From an uncultured Ruminococcus sp. (lineage in GTDB: Bacteria > Bacillota > Clostridia > Oscillospirales > Ruminococcaceae): a stretch of DNA of 64,000 nucleotides. A program made the translations under genes and the position numbers. The DNA is taken from positions 1 through 64,000 of the forward strand of contig UQPZ01000005.1 of NCBI GenBank assembly GCA_900543145.1. The letters are read 5' to 3'. Position 1 is the stretch's first letter; each line of letters begins with the position of its first letter. This document shows, one piece after another, positions 41,244 to 50,347 of this stretch. A model generated the notes under the pieces. The model searched no databases and had not been told where the DNA came from. It worked only from the letters and a program-made list of their open reading frames with translations.

Positions 41244-43961
41244 ATGATAAAAGCAATTGATATAAGCGGCAGCTGGCAGCTGGCTCTAGACAAAAACTGC
41301 AGTGGCGTACAGCCGGATTATTCGGACAGCATAACGCTTCCGAACACTACCTCCAACGCCTGCAAGGGCGAATACAATCCAAAGCGTGAAACAGGTTTCC
41401 TTACAGATACCTATAAATTTGAGGGCTTTGCATGGTTCAGAAAAATTATCGAGCTTTCCGAAACTGAAAACAAAACGGTAAAGCTGTATCTGGAGCGTAC
41501 CCGCATAACGACTCTGTATATAGACGGAATAAAGATCGGAACTCAGGAAAGTCTGTGTTCTCCGCACATTTATAATATAACCGATAATATCTCGGACGGA
41601 ACGCATGAGATAGTTATCTGTGTTTCCAATGTAGGATATAAAACAAAAGGCGGACATCTTACCTCCCCAGATACACAGACCAACTGGAACGGTATTACCG
41701 GAAGAATGGAAATACAGCTGTTTGAGAAAGATCATGCCGAAAACGTAATGATATTCCCTGACGCTGCCGGAAGATCATTCCGAATTACCGCAGATATGAC
41801 AGGTCATAAGAACGGAACAGCTTTTATATCAGCGCAGAGTTTTAACGGCGCTCTTATTCACTGCCCCCAGACCGCAGAGGGTTCCTATACCGACGGAAAG
41901 CTTGACTATACTTATAAGCTCGGAAAAGACGCCCTGCTCTGGAGTGAGCATGAGCCTAATCTATACAAGCTTAAAATTGCCGTCGGCGGAGATATTTACA
42001 CCCAGACTACGGGACTCAGAGATTTTAAATCCTGCAAAGATAAGTTTGAAATAAACGGCGTAAAGACCTTTTTGAGAGGAAAGCATGACGGAATGATATT
42101 CCCTGAAACAGGGTTCGCTCCCACTGGCCTTGAAGAATGGCTCAGGATAATGCAGATCTCAAAAGACTACGGAATAAACCATTACCGCTATCATACCTGC
42201 TGCCCCCCGGAAGCTGCGTTTGAGGCGGCGGATATACTGGGAATTTATATGGAGCCTCAGCTTCCCTTCTGGGGCACTATTGCCGCACCGGGTGAAGAGG
42301 GCTATAATGAGGAGGAACAACAGTTTCTTATTGACGAAGGCTTCAATATGCTGAAAGCTTTCGGAAATCACCCCTCCTACTGCATGATGTCAATGGGCAA
42401 CGAACTGTGGGGCTCAAAGGAAAGGATCAATGAAATAATAGGCGGCTATAAAAGCTTCGACAGCAGACATTTGTATACTCAGGGTTCAAACAACTTCCAG
42501 TGGTTCCCGAACGTAGTTGAAAACGATGATTTCTTTGTAGGAGTACGCCTTGCAAAGGACAGGCTCATAAGAGGTTCATACGCAATGTGCGACGCACCGC
42601 TTGGCCACGTTCAAACCGATAAGCCATCAGCCTTACACGATTACGACAGCGCCGTATGCCCTAATAGATCTGCCGAAAGCGCAGAAGCTTCAGCTGACGG
42701 AACTGTTCAGATACAGTACGGTACTACAATGAAAACCGTTAAAGCCAGCGAAGCCGACGCGGACTTTATACCTGAAGTTCCGATCGTAACTCATGAGATA
42801 GGACAGTATGAGACCTATCCTAACTTTGACGAGATAGAAAAATACACAGGCTCCCTTAAAGCCAGAAATTTTGAAGTATTCAGAGAACGTCTTGATGAAA
42901 AGGGACTTCTTCCTCTGGCAAAGGATTATTTTGAATGCTCGGGAAAGCTCGCCGTCCAGTGCTATAAGGAAGAGCTTGAAGCCGTTTTTCGCTCAAAAAG
43001 GCTTGCCGGCTTCCAGATACTTGACATTCAGGATTTCAGCGGACAGGGTACTGCGCTTGTAGGTATCCTTGATGCGTTTATGGACAGCAAGGGTCTTATA
43101 AGCGACAGCGAATGGCGTGAATTCTGTAACGACGCCGTACTTCTCGCAAGGTTTAACAGCTATACTGCCGAAGCAGGCTCGTCCTTCTGCGCAAATGCAG
43201 AGCTTTGCTGCTACAGACCCGGCTTTAACGGAGGAAAGCTTAAATGGAGCATTTCTGATGAAAACGGAAATTTCAATTTAAACGGCGAAACAGAATTCAC
43301 CGCTGCTGGAAATTATACAGACATATGCAGTATAAGATTTGACCTGCCCGATGTTATTAATATTACAAAGCTTGTATTCAGACTTGAAATTGATGGAACG
43401 AATATATCAAACCATTACGACCTGTGGGTCATTCCTAAAAGAGAAAGCATTGATCTTAGCGGAGTATATATCTTTGAAAGCGTTGACAGCGAAGCTGAAG
43501 AGCTTCTCAGCAAGGGGAAAACCGTTCTTATCGTTCCTGATCTTTCAAAGCTCGAAAATTCGATCGAAGGCTTTTATTGTCAGGATTTCTGGTGCTATCA
43601 TATGTTCAGGCTCATCTCTGAAATGATGAAAAAGCCTGAGCCTGTAGGAACAATGGGACTGCTAATAAACAACAAGCACAAGGCGCTTGAAAAATTCACA
43701 TCGGAAAAGTGGTCTACTCCTCAGTGGTTCGATATAGTTATGAACTCCCGCTCGGAGATCCTTGACGATAATTATGAAGGCAAGAATATAATAGTTCAGA
43801 CGATCGATAATTTTGAACGCAACCACCGTCTGGGCCTGCTTTACGAATACGAACAGCTCGGCGGAAAGGTAGTAGTCTGCAACTGCGATCTTGAAAAGCT
43901 TTCTCACTCTCCGGAGGGCAGACAGTTTATTTATTCAGTCATTGAATATGTAAAGCAATAA
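41244..43961 (+). CDS. Glycoside hydrolase family 2 enzyme, cytoplasmic
   Basis: 905 aa. The jelly-roll sugar-binding domain covers about 1-160 (WFRKIIELSETENK, YIDGIKIG), an Ig-like domain about 165-260, and the TIM barrel about 265-620. Likely acid/base Glu387 lies in MGNELWG, and a nucleophile candidate Glu518 in THEIGQYETYP. A C-terminal extension of about 280 residues has beta-sandwich character. No signal peptide, so it acts on imported oligosaccharides. Beta-galactosidase, beta-glucuronidase or beta-mannosidase activity cannot be told apart. It has its own promoter and terminator. Confidence 0.85.
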   Translation: MIKAIDISGSWQLALDKNCSGVQPDYSDSITLPNTTSNACKGEYNPKRETGFLTDTYKFEGFAWFRKIIELSETENKTVKLYLERTRITTLYIDGIKIGTQESLCSPHIYNITDNISDGTHEIVICVSNVGYKTKGGHLTSPDTQTNWNGITGRMEIQLFEKDHAENVMIFPDAAGRSFRITADMTGHKNGTAFISAQSFNGALIHCPQTAEGSYTDGKLDYTYKLGKDALLWSEHEPNLYKLKIAVGGDIYTQTTGLRDFKSCKDKFEINGVKTFLRGKHDGMIFPETGFAPTGLEEWLRIMQISKDYGINHYRYHTCCPPEAAFEAADILGIYMEPQLPFWGTIAAPGEEGYNEEEQQFLIDEGFNMLKAFGNHPSYCMMSMGNELWGSKERINEIIGGYKSFDSRHLYTQGSNNFQWFPNVVENDDFFVGVRLAKDRLIRGSYAMCDAPLGHVQTDKPSALHDYDSAVCPNRSAESAEASADGTVQIQYGTTMKTVKASEADADFIPEVPIVTHEIGQYETYPNFDEIEKYTGSLKARNFEVFRERLDEKGLLPLAKDYFECSGKLAVQCYKEELEAVFRSKRLAGFQILDIQDFSGQGTALVGILDAFMDSKGLISDSEWREFCNDAVLLARFNSYTAEAGSSFCANAELCCYRPGFNGGKLKWSISDENGNFNLNGETEFTAAGNYTDICSIRFDLPDVINITKLVFRLEIDGTNISNHYDLWVIPKRESIDLSGVYIFESVDSEAEELLSKGKTVLIVPDLSKLENSIEGFYCQDFWCYHMFRLISEMMKKPEPVGTMGLLINNKHKALEKFTSEKWSTPQWFDIVMNSRSEILDDNYEGKNIIVQTIDNFERNHRLGLLYEYEQLGGKVVVCNCDLEKLSHSPEGRQFIYSVIEYVKQ

Positions 43962-43974
43962 CGGCTATAAAAAC

Positions 43975-44018
43975 AGACCCTTTCATACTATGGAAAGCTC
44001 CGTAATATGAAGGGGTCT
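43975..44018. terminator. Bidirectional terminator between GH2 and argS
   Basis: AGACCCTTTCATA pairs with TATGAAGGGGTCT (one G-U) around an 18 nt loop; TTTTT follows on the minus strand, TAAATTTT on the plus strand. Confidence 0.85.
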
Positions 44019-44074
44019 TAAATTTTATAAGCTCAAAAACAAACCGCAAAATATCAAAGCATAAGCTAAACGCC

Positions 44075-45763
44075 TTACATACTGTCAGGACAGGTAATTT
44101 TAAGCATATCAAGTATATTGCAGATAACCTGCTTGACCGCAAGCGACAGCAACGCTCTTGCCTGAAGAATGTTTTCAGGCTCTCCCATTATGCGGCAGTT
44201 GGTATAGAATTTATGATACATCGTAGCAAGCTCCACAGCGTATCTTGTGATCTTTGCCGGATCATAATTTTTTGCCGATTCGTCTATAACATTTGGAAGT
44301 GTAGCCATATACTTTATCAGCTCCAGCTCCTCCGGCGCTTTAAGCTCTGAGAGAACAGCACTGTCGGGTGATTTTATCTCAATTCCCTCATCCTCAAGCT
44401 TCCTGAGTACCGAGCAGATCCTGGCATGAGCATACTGAACATAGTAAACAGGATTCTGAGAGGTCTGAGAAACCGCAAGGTCAAGATCAAAATCAAACTG
44501 AGAATTAGGCTCACGGAGATTGAAGAAAAACCTTGCCGCATCAATAGGTATCTCATCGAGCAGCGTTGAAAGAGTAACCGCTTTTCCCGAACGCTTTGAA
44601 AGCTTGTATTTTTCACCGTTGCGAACTAGATTTACCATCTGCATTATGACCATATCCAGTCTTGCGGCATTGATACCCAATGCCGTCATAGCAGCTTTCA
44701 TTCTCGGAATGTACCCATGGTGATCTGCGCCGAGAATATCAATAGCAGTATCATAGCCTCTGGTAACAAGCTTATTGTAATGATACGCAATATCCGGAAC
44801 AAGATACGTCGGAACTCCGTTTGCACGGACAAGAACTCTGTCCTTATCGTCGCCCAGCTCGGAGGATCTGAACCAGAGCGCACCCTCCTGCTCATAAGTA
44901 TAGCCACTTTCCTTTAGCTTCTCAATTATCTGAGCTACCGCACCGCTGTTATGAAGCTCGCTTTCCTTGAACCACCTGTCATAAGTAATACGGTATTTTC
45001 CCAGATCCTTTTCAAGATTCTCTATGTTAATAGGAAGCGCATAATCGCATAACGCCTGACGCCTTTCCGCGCTGCCGCATGATACATACCTATCACCGTA
45101 AAGCTGTGCAAAATTCTTTGCATGAACAATAATATCCTCTCCGAGATATGCGTCCTCAGGCATTTCCGTTTCAGGCTTGTAAAGCTGTAAATACCGAACC
45201 TCAAGAGATGTCTTGAACTTCTCGATCTGATTTCCTGCGTCGTTAACGTAAAACTCTCTTGCGACCTCGTAGCCTGCCTTTTCAAGCACCGAAGCCAAAC
45301 AGTCGCCGATAGCTCCCCCTCTTGCATTTCCTATATGCATAGGTCCGGTAGGATTTGCCGATACAAACTCCACCAATATCCTTTTTCCGTGACCTGTCTG
45401 AGTCTGACCGTAATCGCCGCCCTCTCCTATAACGGAAGCTACGACCTCGGAAAACCACTGAGCAGAAAAGAAAAAGTTTATAAAGCCAGCCCCTGCGACC
45501 TCACAGCTGTCAAAATAGGTACCTTCGAGATAAAGCCTGGCGCATATTTCATCTGCAATTTTTCTGGGAGCAGTTCTGAACGCTCTTGCACATATCATAG
45601 CGGCGTTTGATGACAAGTCGCCGTTCTTCGGATCCGCAGGTATCTCCACGTTAAACGGCGGTATCGGCTCGGCAGGAAAAACACCGTCTGAAACACATTC
45701 GCCCAGCGCTTTCATTATAAGCTCCCGTACCTGCTCATGAGCTTCTTTTATAAGGTTTGACAT
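44075..45763 (-). CDS. argS: Arginyl-tRNA synthetase
   Basis: Class I synthetase, 562 aa from the ATG at 45763 (the frame opens at a TTG). Arg-specific N-terminal additional domain, the HIGH-like motif SANPTGPMHIGNARGG near residue 125, the KLSKRSGKAV motif near 390, and a DALR-type anticodon domain at the C-terminus (YVQYAHARI, TMYHKFYTNCRIM). Follows the DUF1934 gene as in Bacillus (ywiB-argS). Confidence 0.97.
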   Translation of the reverse strand: MSNLIKEAHEQVRELIMKALGECVSDGVFPAEPIPPFNVEIPADPKNGDLSSNAAMICARAFRTAPRKIADEICARLYLEGTYFDSCEVAGAGFINFFFSAQWFSEVVASVIGEGGDYGQTQTGHGKRILVEFVSANPTGPMHIGNARGGAIGDCLASVLEKAGYEVAREFYVNDAGNQIEKFKTSLEVRYLQLYKPETEMPEDAYLGEDIIVHAKNFAQLYGDRYVSCGSAERRQALCDYALPINIENLEKDLGKYRITYDRWFKESELHNSGAVAQIIEKLKESGYTYEQEGALWFRSSELGDDKDRVLVRANGVPTYLVPDIAYHYNKLVTRGYDTAIDILGADHHGYIPRMKAAMTALGINAARLDMVIMQMVNLVRNGEKYKLSKRSGKAVTLSTLLDEIPIDAARFFFNLREPNSQFDFDLDLAVSQTSQNPVYYVQYAHARICSVLRKLEDEGIEIKSPDSAVLSELKAPEELELIKYMATLPNVIDESAKNYDPAKITRYAVELATMYHKFYTNCRIMGEPENILQARALLSLAVKQVICNILDMLKITCPDSM

Positions 45764-45831
45764 CTTTTGTACCAATCCTTTCCTTTACTTTCATATTCTA
45801 TAATCAGCGGTCATAATAAGCTAATGCCCTG

Positions 45832-46269
45832 CTATACTTCCTTTTGCTCCGCAGGCTTTACGTCTATTGATATAGCAAAGTCCCCGATATAGCTGGAATT
45901 TACATCTACAACATATTTAAATTCCAGACGGCCTCCCTGTTCAGTAACGCCGTTTGTTATCTCCTTGGCGTTTACTCCTACCATAAATGCTCCGTAGGGA
46001 GTTCCGTAATGACAATGATGCTTTTTACCTGTTTCAATAACAAGATTGGACGAAACTGCGCCCGTTCTTGTCATAACTATTTTCTTATTACCCGTAACCT
46101 CAAGACGGGTAACAGAACCGTCGAAGCCTGTAGCTTCCGTTTCATCGTAGGAAAGCACATAGCCGTCGGCGGTTTTAATATATTTACCCTGTGTAATCAG
46201 CTCAGTCTGCTCCGACTGCATTCCGTCGGTCTGAGTGCTTAAAAGCGATATTGTAACATCCTTCTTCAA
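45832..46269 (-). CDS. DUF1934 (YwiB-like) protein
   Basis: 145 aa predicted lipocalin-like beta-barrel of the DUF1934 family: MKKDVTISLLSTQ, GKYIKTADGYVLSYDETEATG and the central VTGNKKIVMTRTGAVSSNLVIE. Gene order next to argS is conserved across Firmicutes. Cytoplasmic, function unknown. Lies between murI (22 nt gap) and argS in a four-gene unit. Confidence 0.9.
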   Translation of the reverse strand: MKKDVTISLLSTQTDGMQSEQTELITQGKYIKTADGYVLSYDETEATGFDGSVTRLEVTGNKKIVMTRTGAVSSNLVIETGKKHHCHYGTPYGAFMVGVNAKEITNGVTEQGGRLEFKYVVDVNSSYIGDFAISIDVKPAEQKEV

Positions 46270-46291
46270 ATCTAACCTCTTCCGCCCGCAA

Positions 46292-47110
46292 TTATAAAGC
46301 GAGACTGCATTTTGATATTTTTATATTTTTATTCTTGCCCAAAAATGCGTCTGCATTCTCGCTGAAAAGCTCGACGCTGTCAGTACAGTAAAGTTCCAGC
46401 ATACCGTCTTCTTCCCTATCACACAGCTCGTCGTTATACGCAAGTATCTTCTGAGCGTGCTTAGCTGCCTCTGCCCCGGAGGATATAAGCTTGACCTCAT
46501 CCCCCATCACCTCGGAAATCACATCTTTTAGCATTGGATAGTGAGTACAGCCCAGTATAAGAGTATCTACCTTTTCTTTGAGCATGATCTCGAGATATTC
46601 CTGAGCTATAAGCCTTGATACCTGACTGTCGGCAGATGTGTAGCCGTTTTCGACCAGCGGCACGAACATAGGACACGCCTTTCCGAAAACCTTGATGTCC
46701 GGCTTCATTTCACGAATAGCCTTGCCGTAACAGCCGCTTCGTATAGTAGCGGGAGTTCCGATAACGCCTATTCTTTTATTCTGAGTTGCCGCACATGCCG
46801 CATGGACTGCGGGATAAATAACTCCGCTGAATTCCGTTATAGAAGTTCCTTCAAAAATCGGAGTCGTCATAAGAACAGACGAAACCGTTCCGCAGGCGAC
46901 AAGCACCATTTTTACATTATGCTGCTCAAGGAATCTTATATCCTGTCTGCCGTACTGAGCGATAAGCTCCTTGCTTTTGGTTCCGTAGGGAACTCTTGCG
47001 GTATCTCCAAGATAAACGATATTCTCATTAGGCATTAATCGCGACAGCTCCTTGACGCAGGTAAGTCCGCCGACGCCTGAATCAAATACTCCTATTGCCG
47101 CATTATTCAT
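46292..47110 (-). CDS. murI: Glutamate racemase MurI
   Basis: 272 aa from the ATG at 47110, 8 nt overlap with ddl; the frame opens upstream at 47137. Makes D-glutamate for peptidoglycan. The two catalytic cysteines are in VACGTVSS near residue 71 and LGCTHYPML near 187, with FDSGVGGLTCVKEL at the N-terminus. The VACGT motif has Gly where many family members carry Asn. Paired with ddl for wall precursor supply. Confidence 0.95.
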   Translation of the reverse strand: MNNAAIGVFDSGVGGLTCVKELSRLMPNENIVYLGDTARVPYGTKSKELIAQYGRQDIRFLEQHNVKMVLVACGTVSSVLMTTPIFEGTSITEFSGVIYPAVHAACAATQNKRIGVIGTPATIRSGCYGKAIREMKPDIKVFGKACPMFVPLVENGYTSADSQVSRLIAQEYLEIMLKEKVDTLILGCTHYPMLKDVISEVMGDEVKLISSGAEAAKHAQKILAYNDELCDREEDGMLELYCTDSVELFSENADAFLGKNKNIKISKCSLAL

Positions 47111-48185
47111 AATCAAAGTCCGCCCTTTCAAAAGCAAGCTTTATCAGTCTGTCCTCCTGCTCCTCCGGAGAAAGTCCCTCATGCTCCATAAGCTGAGGAT
47201 ACATACTGATAGGCGTATGCCCGGGCAGGGTATTTATTTCGTTAAGTACTACATCGCCGTCCCCGCATAGGAAAAAGTCCACTCTTGCAAGACCCTCGCA
47301 GCCCATTATTTTATATGCATTTACCGCAGTTTCCCGGATCTTTTCAGAAGCCTTGCTGCTTATATCAGCCGGTATTACCGTCTGAGATCCAGCGTTTTCA
47401 TACTTTGCCTCATAGTCATAAAAATCGTTTGCTGCTTTTATTTCGCCTACGGCAGACGCAAACGGCTTATCGTTGCCCATTACCGCGCACTCACATTCAC
47501 TTCCGATTATTCCCTCTTCAACTATAACTTTCTTATCGTGAGCAAACGCAAGCTTGATTCCCGCAATAAGCTCGTTCCTGTCCGAAGCCTTTGATATTCC
47601 TACGGATGAGCCGCAGTTTGCAGGCTTTACAAACATAGGATATGTAAGTCTTTCCTCCATTTCGTCACACTTTGAGGAAAGCTCGCTGTCAAGCTGACTC
47701 TCCAGAATCGTCACCCATTTAGCCGTTCTTATACCGTTAGCCTCCAGAACGGTATGTGTGATCTCCTTATCCATACACATAGCGGAGGAAATGCAGCCGC
47801 ACCCTACAAATGGTATTTCAGACATCTGAAGGAGTCCCTGAACAGTTCCGTCCTCACCGTTTTTACCGTGAAGCACGGGGAAAACGCAGTCGACCTTAAC
47901 GTTCTGTACTGTTCCGTCCTGTCTTATTGCCAGAAATCCCTTATGAAGCGGGTCGGGACTTAAAACGCAGGGAACGTTGTCAGGATGCTGCTCCCATTTT
48001 CCGCCGGGGATCTCATCAATACTTCCTATATATTTGAGCCAGTGTCCCTTTTTAGTTATGCCGATACAGGTAACCTCGTATTTATCCTTTGGTATGCTTT
48101 TTATAACATGAGCCGCCGATACCAATGATACGTCATGCTCATTTGATTTGCCGCCGAAAATAACAGCTACTTTCAATCTTGACAT
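47103..48185 (-). CDS. ddl: D-alanine--D-alanine ligase
   Basis: ATP-grasp enzyme, 360 aa from the ATG at 48185; an ATG three codons earlier touches the ribosome site. KVAVIFGGKSNEHDVSL, VFPVLHGKNGEDGTVQG, VKPANCGSSVGISKA and the C-terminal LNEINTLPGHTPISMYP are the family hallmarks. It supplies D-Ala-D-Ala to MurF. Nothing suggests a D-Ala-D-Lac (vancomycin-resistance) ligase, although that requires structural alignment. Confidence 0.96.
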   Translation of the reverse strand: MSRLKVAVIFGGKSNEHDVSLVSAAHVIKSIPKDKYEVTCIGITKKGHWLKYIGSIDEIPGGKWEQHPDNVPCVLSPDPLHKGFLAIRQDGTVQNVKVDCVFPVLHGKNGEDGTVQGLLQMSEIPFVGCGCISSAMCMDKEITHTVLEANGIRTAKWVTILESQLDSELSSKCDEMEERLTYPMFVKPANCGSSVGISKASDRNELIAGIKLAFAHDKKVIVEEGIIGSECECAVMGNDKPFASAVGEIKAANDFYDYEAKYENAGSQTVIPADISSKASEKIRETAVNAYKIMGCEGLARVDFFLCGDGDVVLNEINTLPGHTPISMYPQLMEHEGLSPEEQEDRLIKLAFERADFDYE

Positions 48186-48238
48186 ATATTTCATCGCCTT
48201 CCGATAATCAAATCTAATTACAGCACGGATATTATATT

Positions 48239-48267
48239 ATTATACCATAAGCCATAATAAAATGCAA
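48239..48267 (-). promoter_or_regulatory. Promoter of the ddl-murI-DUF1934-argS operon
   Basis: TTGCAT (48262-48267), 17 nt spacer, TATAAT (48239-48244), about 54 nt before ddl. Confidence 0.8.
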
Positions 48268-48423
48268 TATTTTTCACAGCTTTTACACGAAAATCAATTT
48301 TACCGGTCAGAAACAGAAACAAGTTTTAAAGTTAAGCAAATAAAATTGTTTTTCCGAACAGCCTCTGCGGAAGTTTTAAAGCAAGCTGATCATTCCATTA
48401 TCGCTTTTAATTACAAAAAACAA

Positions 48424-49200
48424 TCATAGAAATTTCAATTCGGCAACTTCATCAAAATTAAGCTTTCCTCCGAATATATCCAGCGCGCTGCCTACAGTAA
48501 AATCTATCCTGCCTTTTCCTATTCTATTCAGTGATCTTATATCATCAAGCGAAGCTATCCCTCCCGCATAGGTCACGGGAATACCGCAGGTCTTTCCCAG
48601 CAGCTCGGCAACCTCCTCCTCGATACCCTGCGACTTGCCCTCCGCGTCTACCGCATGAACGAGAAATTCCGAGCAGTATTCGGACAGATCTGCTATGCTT
48701 TTTTCATCAAGAACTGTATCGGTAAAGCACTGCCAGCGGTCGGTAACGATATAGTAGCTGCCGTTTTTTTTTCGGCATGACAGATCAAGCACTATACGAG
48801 ATCTGCCAACCGCTCTTACCAAACGGTTCAGATTATCGAAATTTACTGTACCGTTTCTAAAAACATAGCTTGTAACAATAACGTGGCTTGCTCCCCTGTC
48901 AAGAAAACCTGCTGCACTTTCCGCAGTTATCCCTCCGCCTATTTGAAGTCCTCCCTCAAACGCTTCCAGCGCCTTATACGCCTGAACGCAGTCGGCTTTA
49001 TAATATTCTGAGCCTTCGGGATTGAGCAGAATAATATGTCCTCCGTAAAGTCCGCGTCCTTTGTAAAGCCTGCCGTAATAGGCTCCGTCTTGACGGGATA
49101 CGAAATTTTCCTCTGCATAATTATTCTTATCTGCAAGAGTTCCGCCTACTATCTGCTTTACCTGTCCGTTATGTATATCTATACAAGGACGGAATTTCAT
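48424..49200 (-). CDS. hisA: Phosphoribosylformimino-AICAR isomerase HisA, eukaryotic (HIS6) type
   Basis: 258 aa TIM barrel for the fourth histidine step. The sequence is of the fungal/plant type, not the usual bacterial HisA: CIDIHNGQVKQIVGGTL at the N-terminus, IVLDLSCRKKNGSYYIVTDRWQ (split over about residues 138-160), FLVHAVDAEGKSQGI, and DFTVGSALDIFGGKL at the end. Catalytic aspartates near residues 8 and 140-185 are kept. It lies apart from any other his gene in the window. AAAGGG precedes the ATG. Confidence 0.9.
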   Translation of the reverse strand: MKFRPCIDIHNGQVKQIVGGTLADKNNYAEENFVSRQDGAYYGRLYKGRGLYGGHIILLNPEGSEYYKADCVQAYKALEAFEGGLQIGGGITAESAAGFLDRGASHVIVTSYVFRNGTVNFDNLNRLVRAVGRSRIVLDLSCRKKNGSYYIVTDRWQCFTDTVLDEKSIADLSEYCSEFLVHAVDAEGKSQGIEEEVAELLGKTCGIPVTYAGGIASLDDIRSLNRIGKGRIDFTVGSALDIFGGKLNFDEVAELKFL

Positions 49201-49217
49201 ATAAAATCATGCCCTTT

Positions 49218-50249
49218 CTATTGAAAAAAAATTATTTCAAGTCCCGCTTTGCCGCCTATTTCTTTTATATACATCTCAAAGCCGCCGATCTCCTGTTCTA
49301 AAGGTCCAATATAGCTTTTATAAAGCTCCGAATCCTCTGACGGGTCAAAGTAATCTCCGTCTGTACCGTTTATAACTGCTCCGGTTTTTTCAGAAAAAAC
49401 AACGTAAAGCTCTTCTCTTTTTCTGTCAAGACAGTCGGAAGCGGCTTTTTTCAGTTCATCACTGCTGTTTATACGCACAGCTGTTCCCTCCGAATAGGAA
49501 TAATCCACGCTGTCAGCTTTTTCAAGATTTGAAGTATCCCATACATGACCGCTGTTTTTCATATATTCTTCAGTCACATTAAAATAGCTGTGAGTAACAA
49601 GCCTTCCGCTGTAATCGGGAACAGGGTCGTCCCATGTAACGTCTGTATAGTACCATACGTTTTCTATCTTAACCATATTCCACGCATGCTCGTCTCCTTC
49701 AATATCCGAAGCGCTTATCGTTAGACAGGGTATCTCCAGCATATCCATAAACATCTGAAACGCCGTGGTATATCCCTTGCATATCGCCTGACCGTTATAC
49801 AGCACACCATAAGGATTATCGGAATTTTCATTGTATCCTCCTAGTATCCCAAGAGCCTTTTTATCATAGGTGCAATTATATACTATCCAGTCGTGAACAG
49901 CAAGCTCCTTTTCAAAATCGCTCATATCCTCTGCTATTATTTCGTCAATAACCTGTACTGCCTTATCATATATCTTACGATCGAGATCACCCAAACCGTC
50001 CGGACTTCCGTTGAGATACGCCTCTGAAACAGCAGATGTATCGTAAATTATATCGGTTTTATCGATGTCAGAGCTGTTCCCGCTGTCTGACATTGAGCTT
50101 TTTTCCGATGTGTGCATTGACTCCTGCGAACCGAAGATCCTAGTTTTCCCGTCCGAACTGCCGGCAGTCTTATCATATACGGCAAGAACGGCAAAAGCCG
50201 CTGTAAGCACCATTGCGGCAGTAAAAACAACAGTGGCAGATCTGTTCAT
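49218..50249 (-). CDS. Secreted transglutaminase-like protein
   Basis: 343 aa. Membrane or signal segment at residues 6-25, then a Ser/Asp-rich linker. The transglutaminase-like core (about 120-240) keeps the Cys-His-Asp triad: GQAICKGYTTAFQ, DEHAWNMV and YYTDVTWDDP. In bacteria this fold often acts as a protease or amidase on the surface. The C-terminal 90 residues are a beta-rich extra. Substrate unknown. It follows the FkbM-like gene by about 100 nt and precedes hisA; AAGGAG lies before the ATG. Confidence 0.85.
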   Translation of the reverse strand: MNRSATVVFTAAMVLTAAFAVLAVYDKTAGSSDGKTRIFGSQESMHTSEKSSMSDSGNSSDIDKTDIIYDTSAVSEAYLNGSPDGLGDLDRKIYDKAVQVIDEIIAEDMSDFEKELAVHDWIVYNCTYDKKALGILGGYNENSDNPYGVLYNGQAICKGYTTAFQMFMDMLEIPCLTISASDIEGDEHAWNMVKIENVWYYTDVTWDDPVPDYSGRLVTHSYFNVTEEYMKNSGHVWDTSNLEKADSVDYSYSEGTAVRINSSDELKKAASDCLDRKREELYVVFSEKTGAVINGTDGDYFDPSEDSELYKSYIGPLEQEIGGFEMYIKEIGGKAGLEIIFFQ

Positions 50250-50347
50250 AGTTTTGCTCCTTAAATTTCTATTTGATTTTCTAATTATACCTTATAGCTC
50301 CGATGATGTCAAGAAACAGGAGCTTTACTAAGCTTCGGACAGAACAA

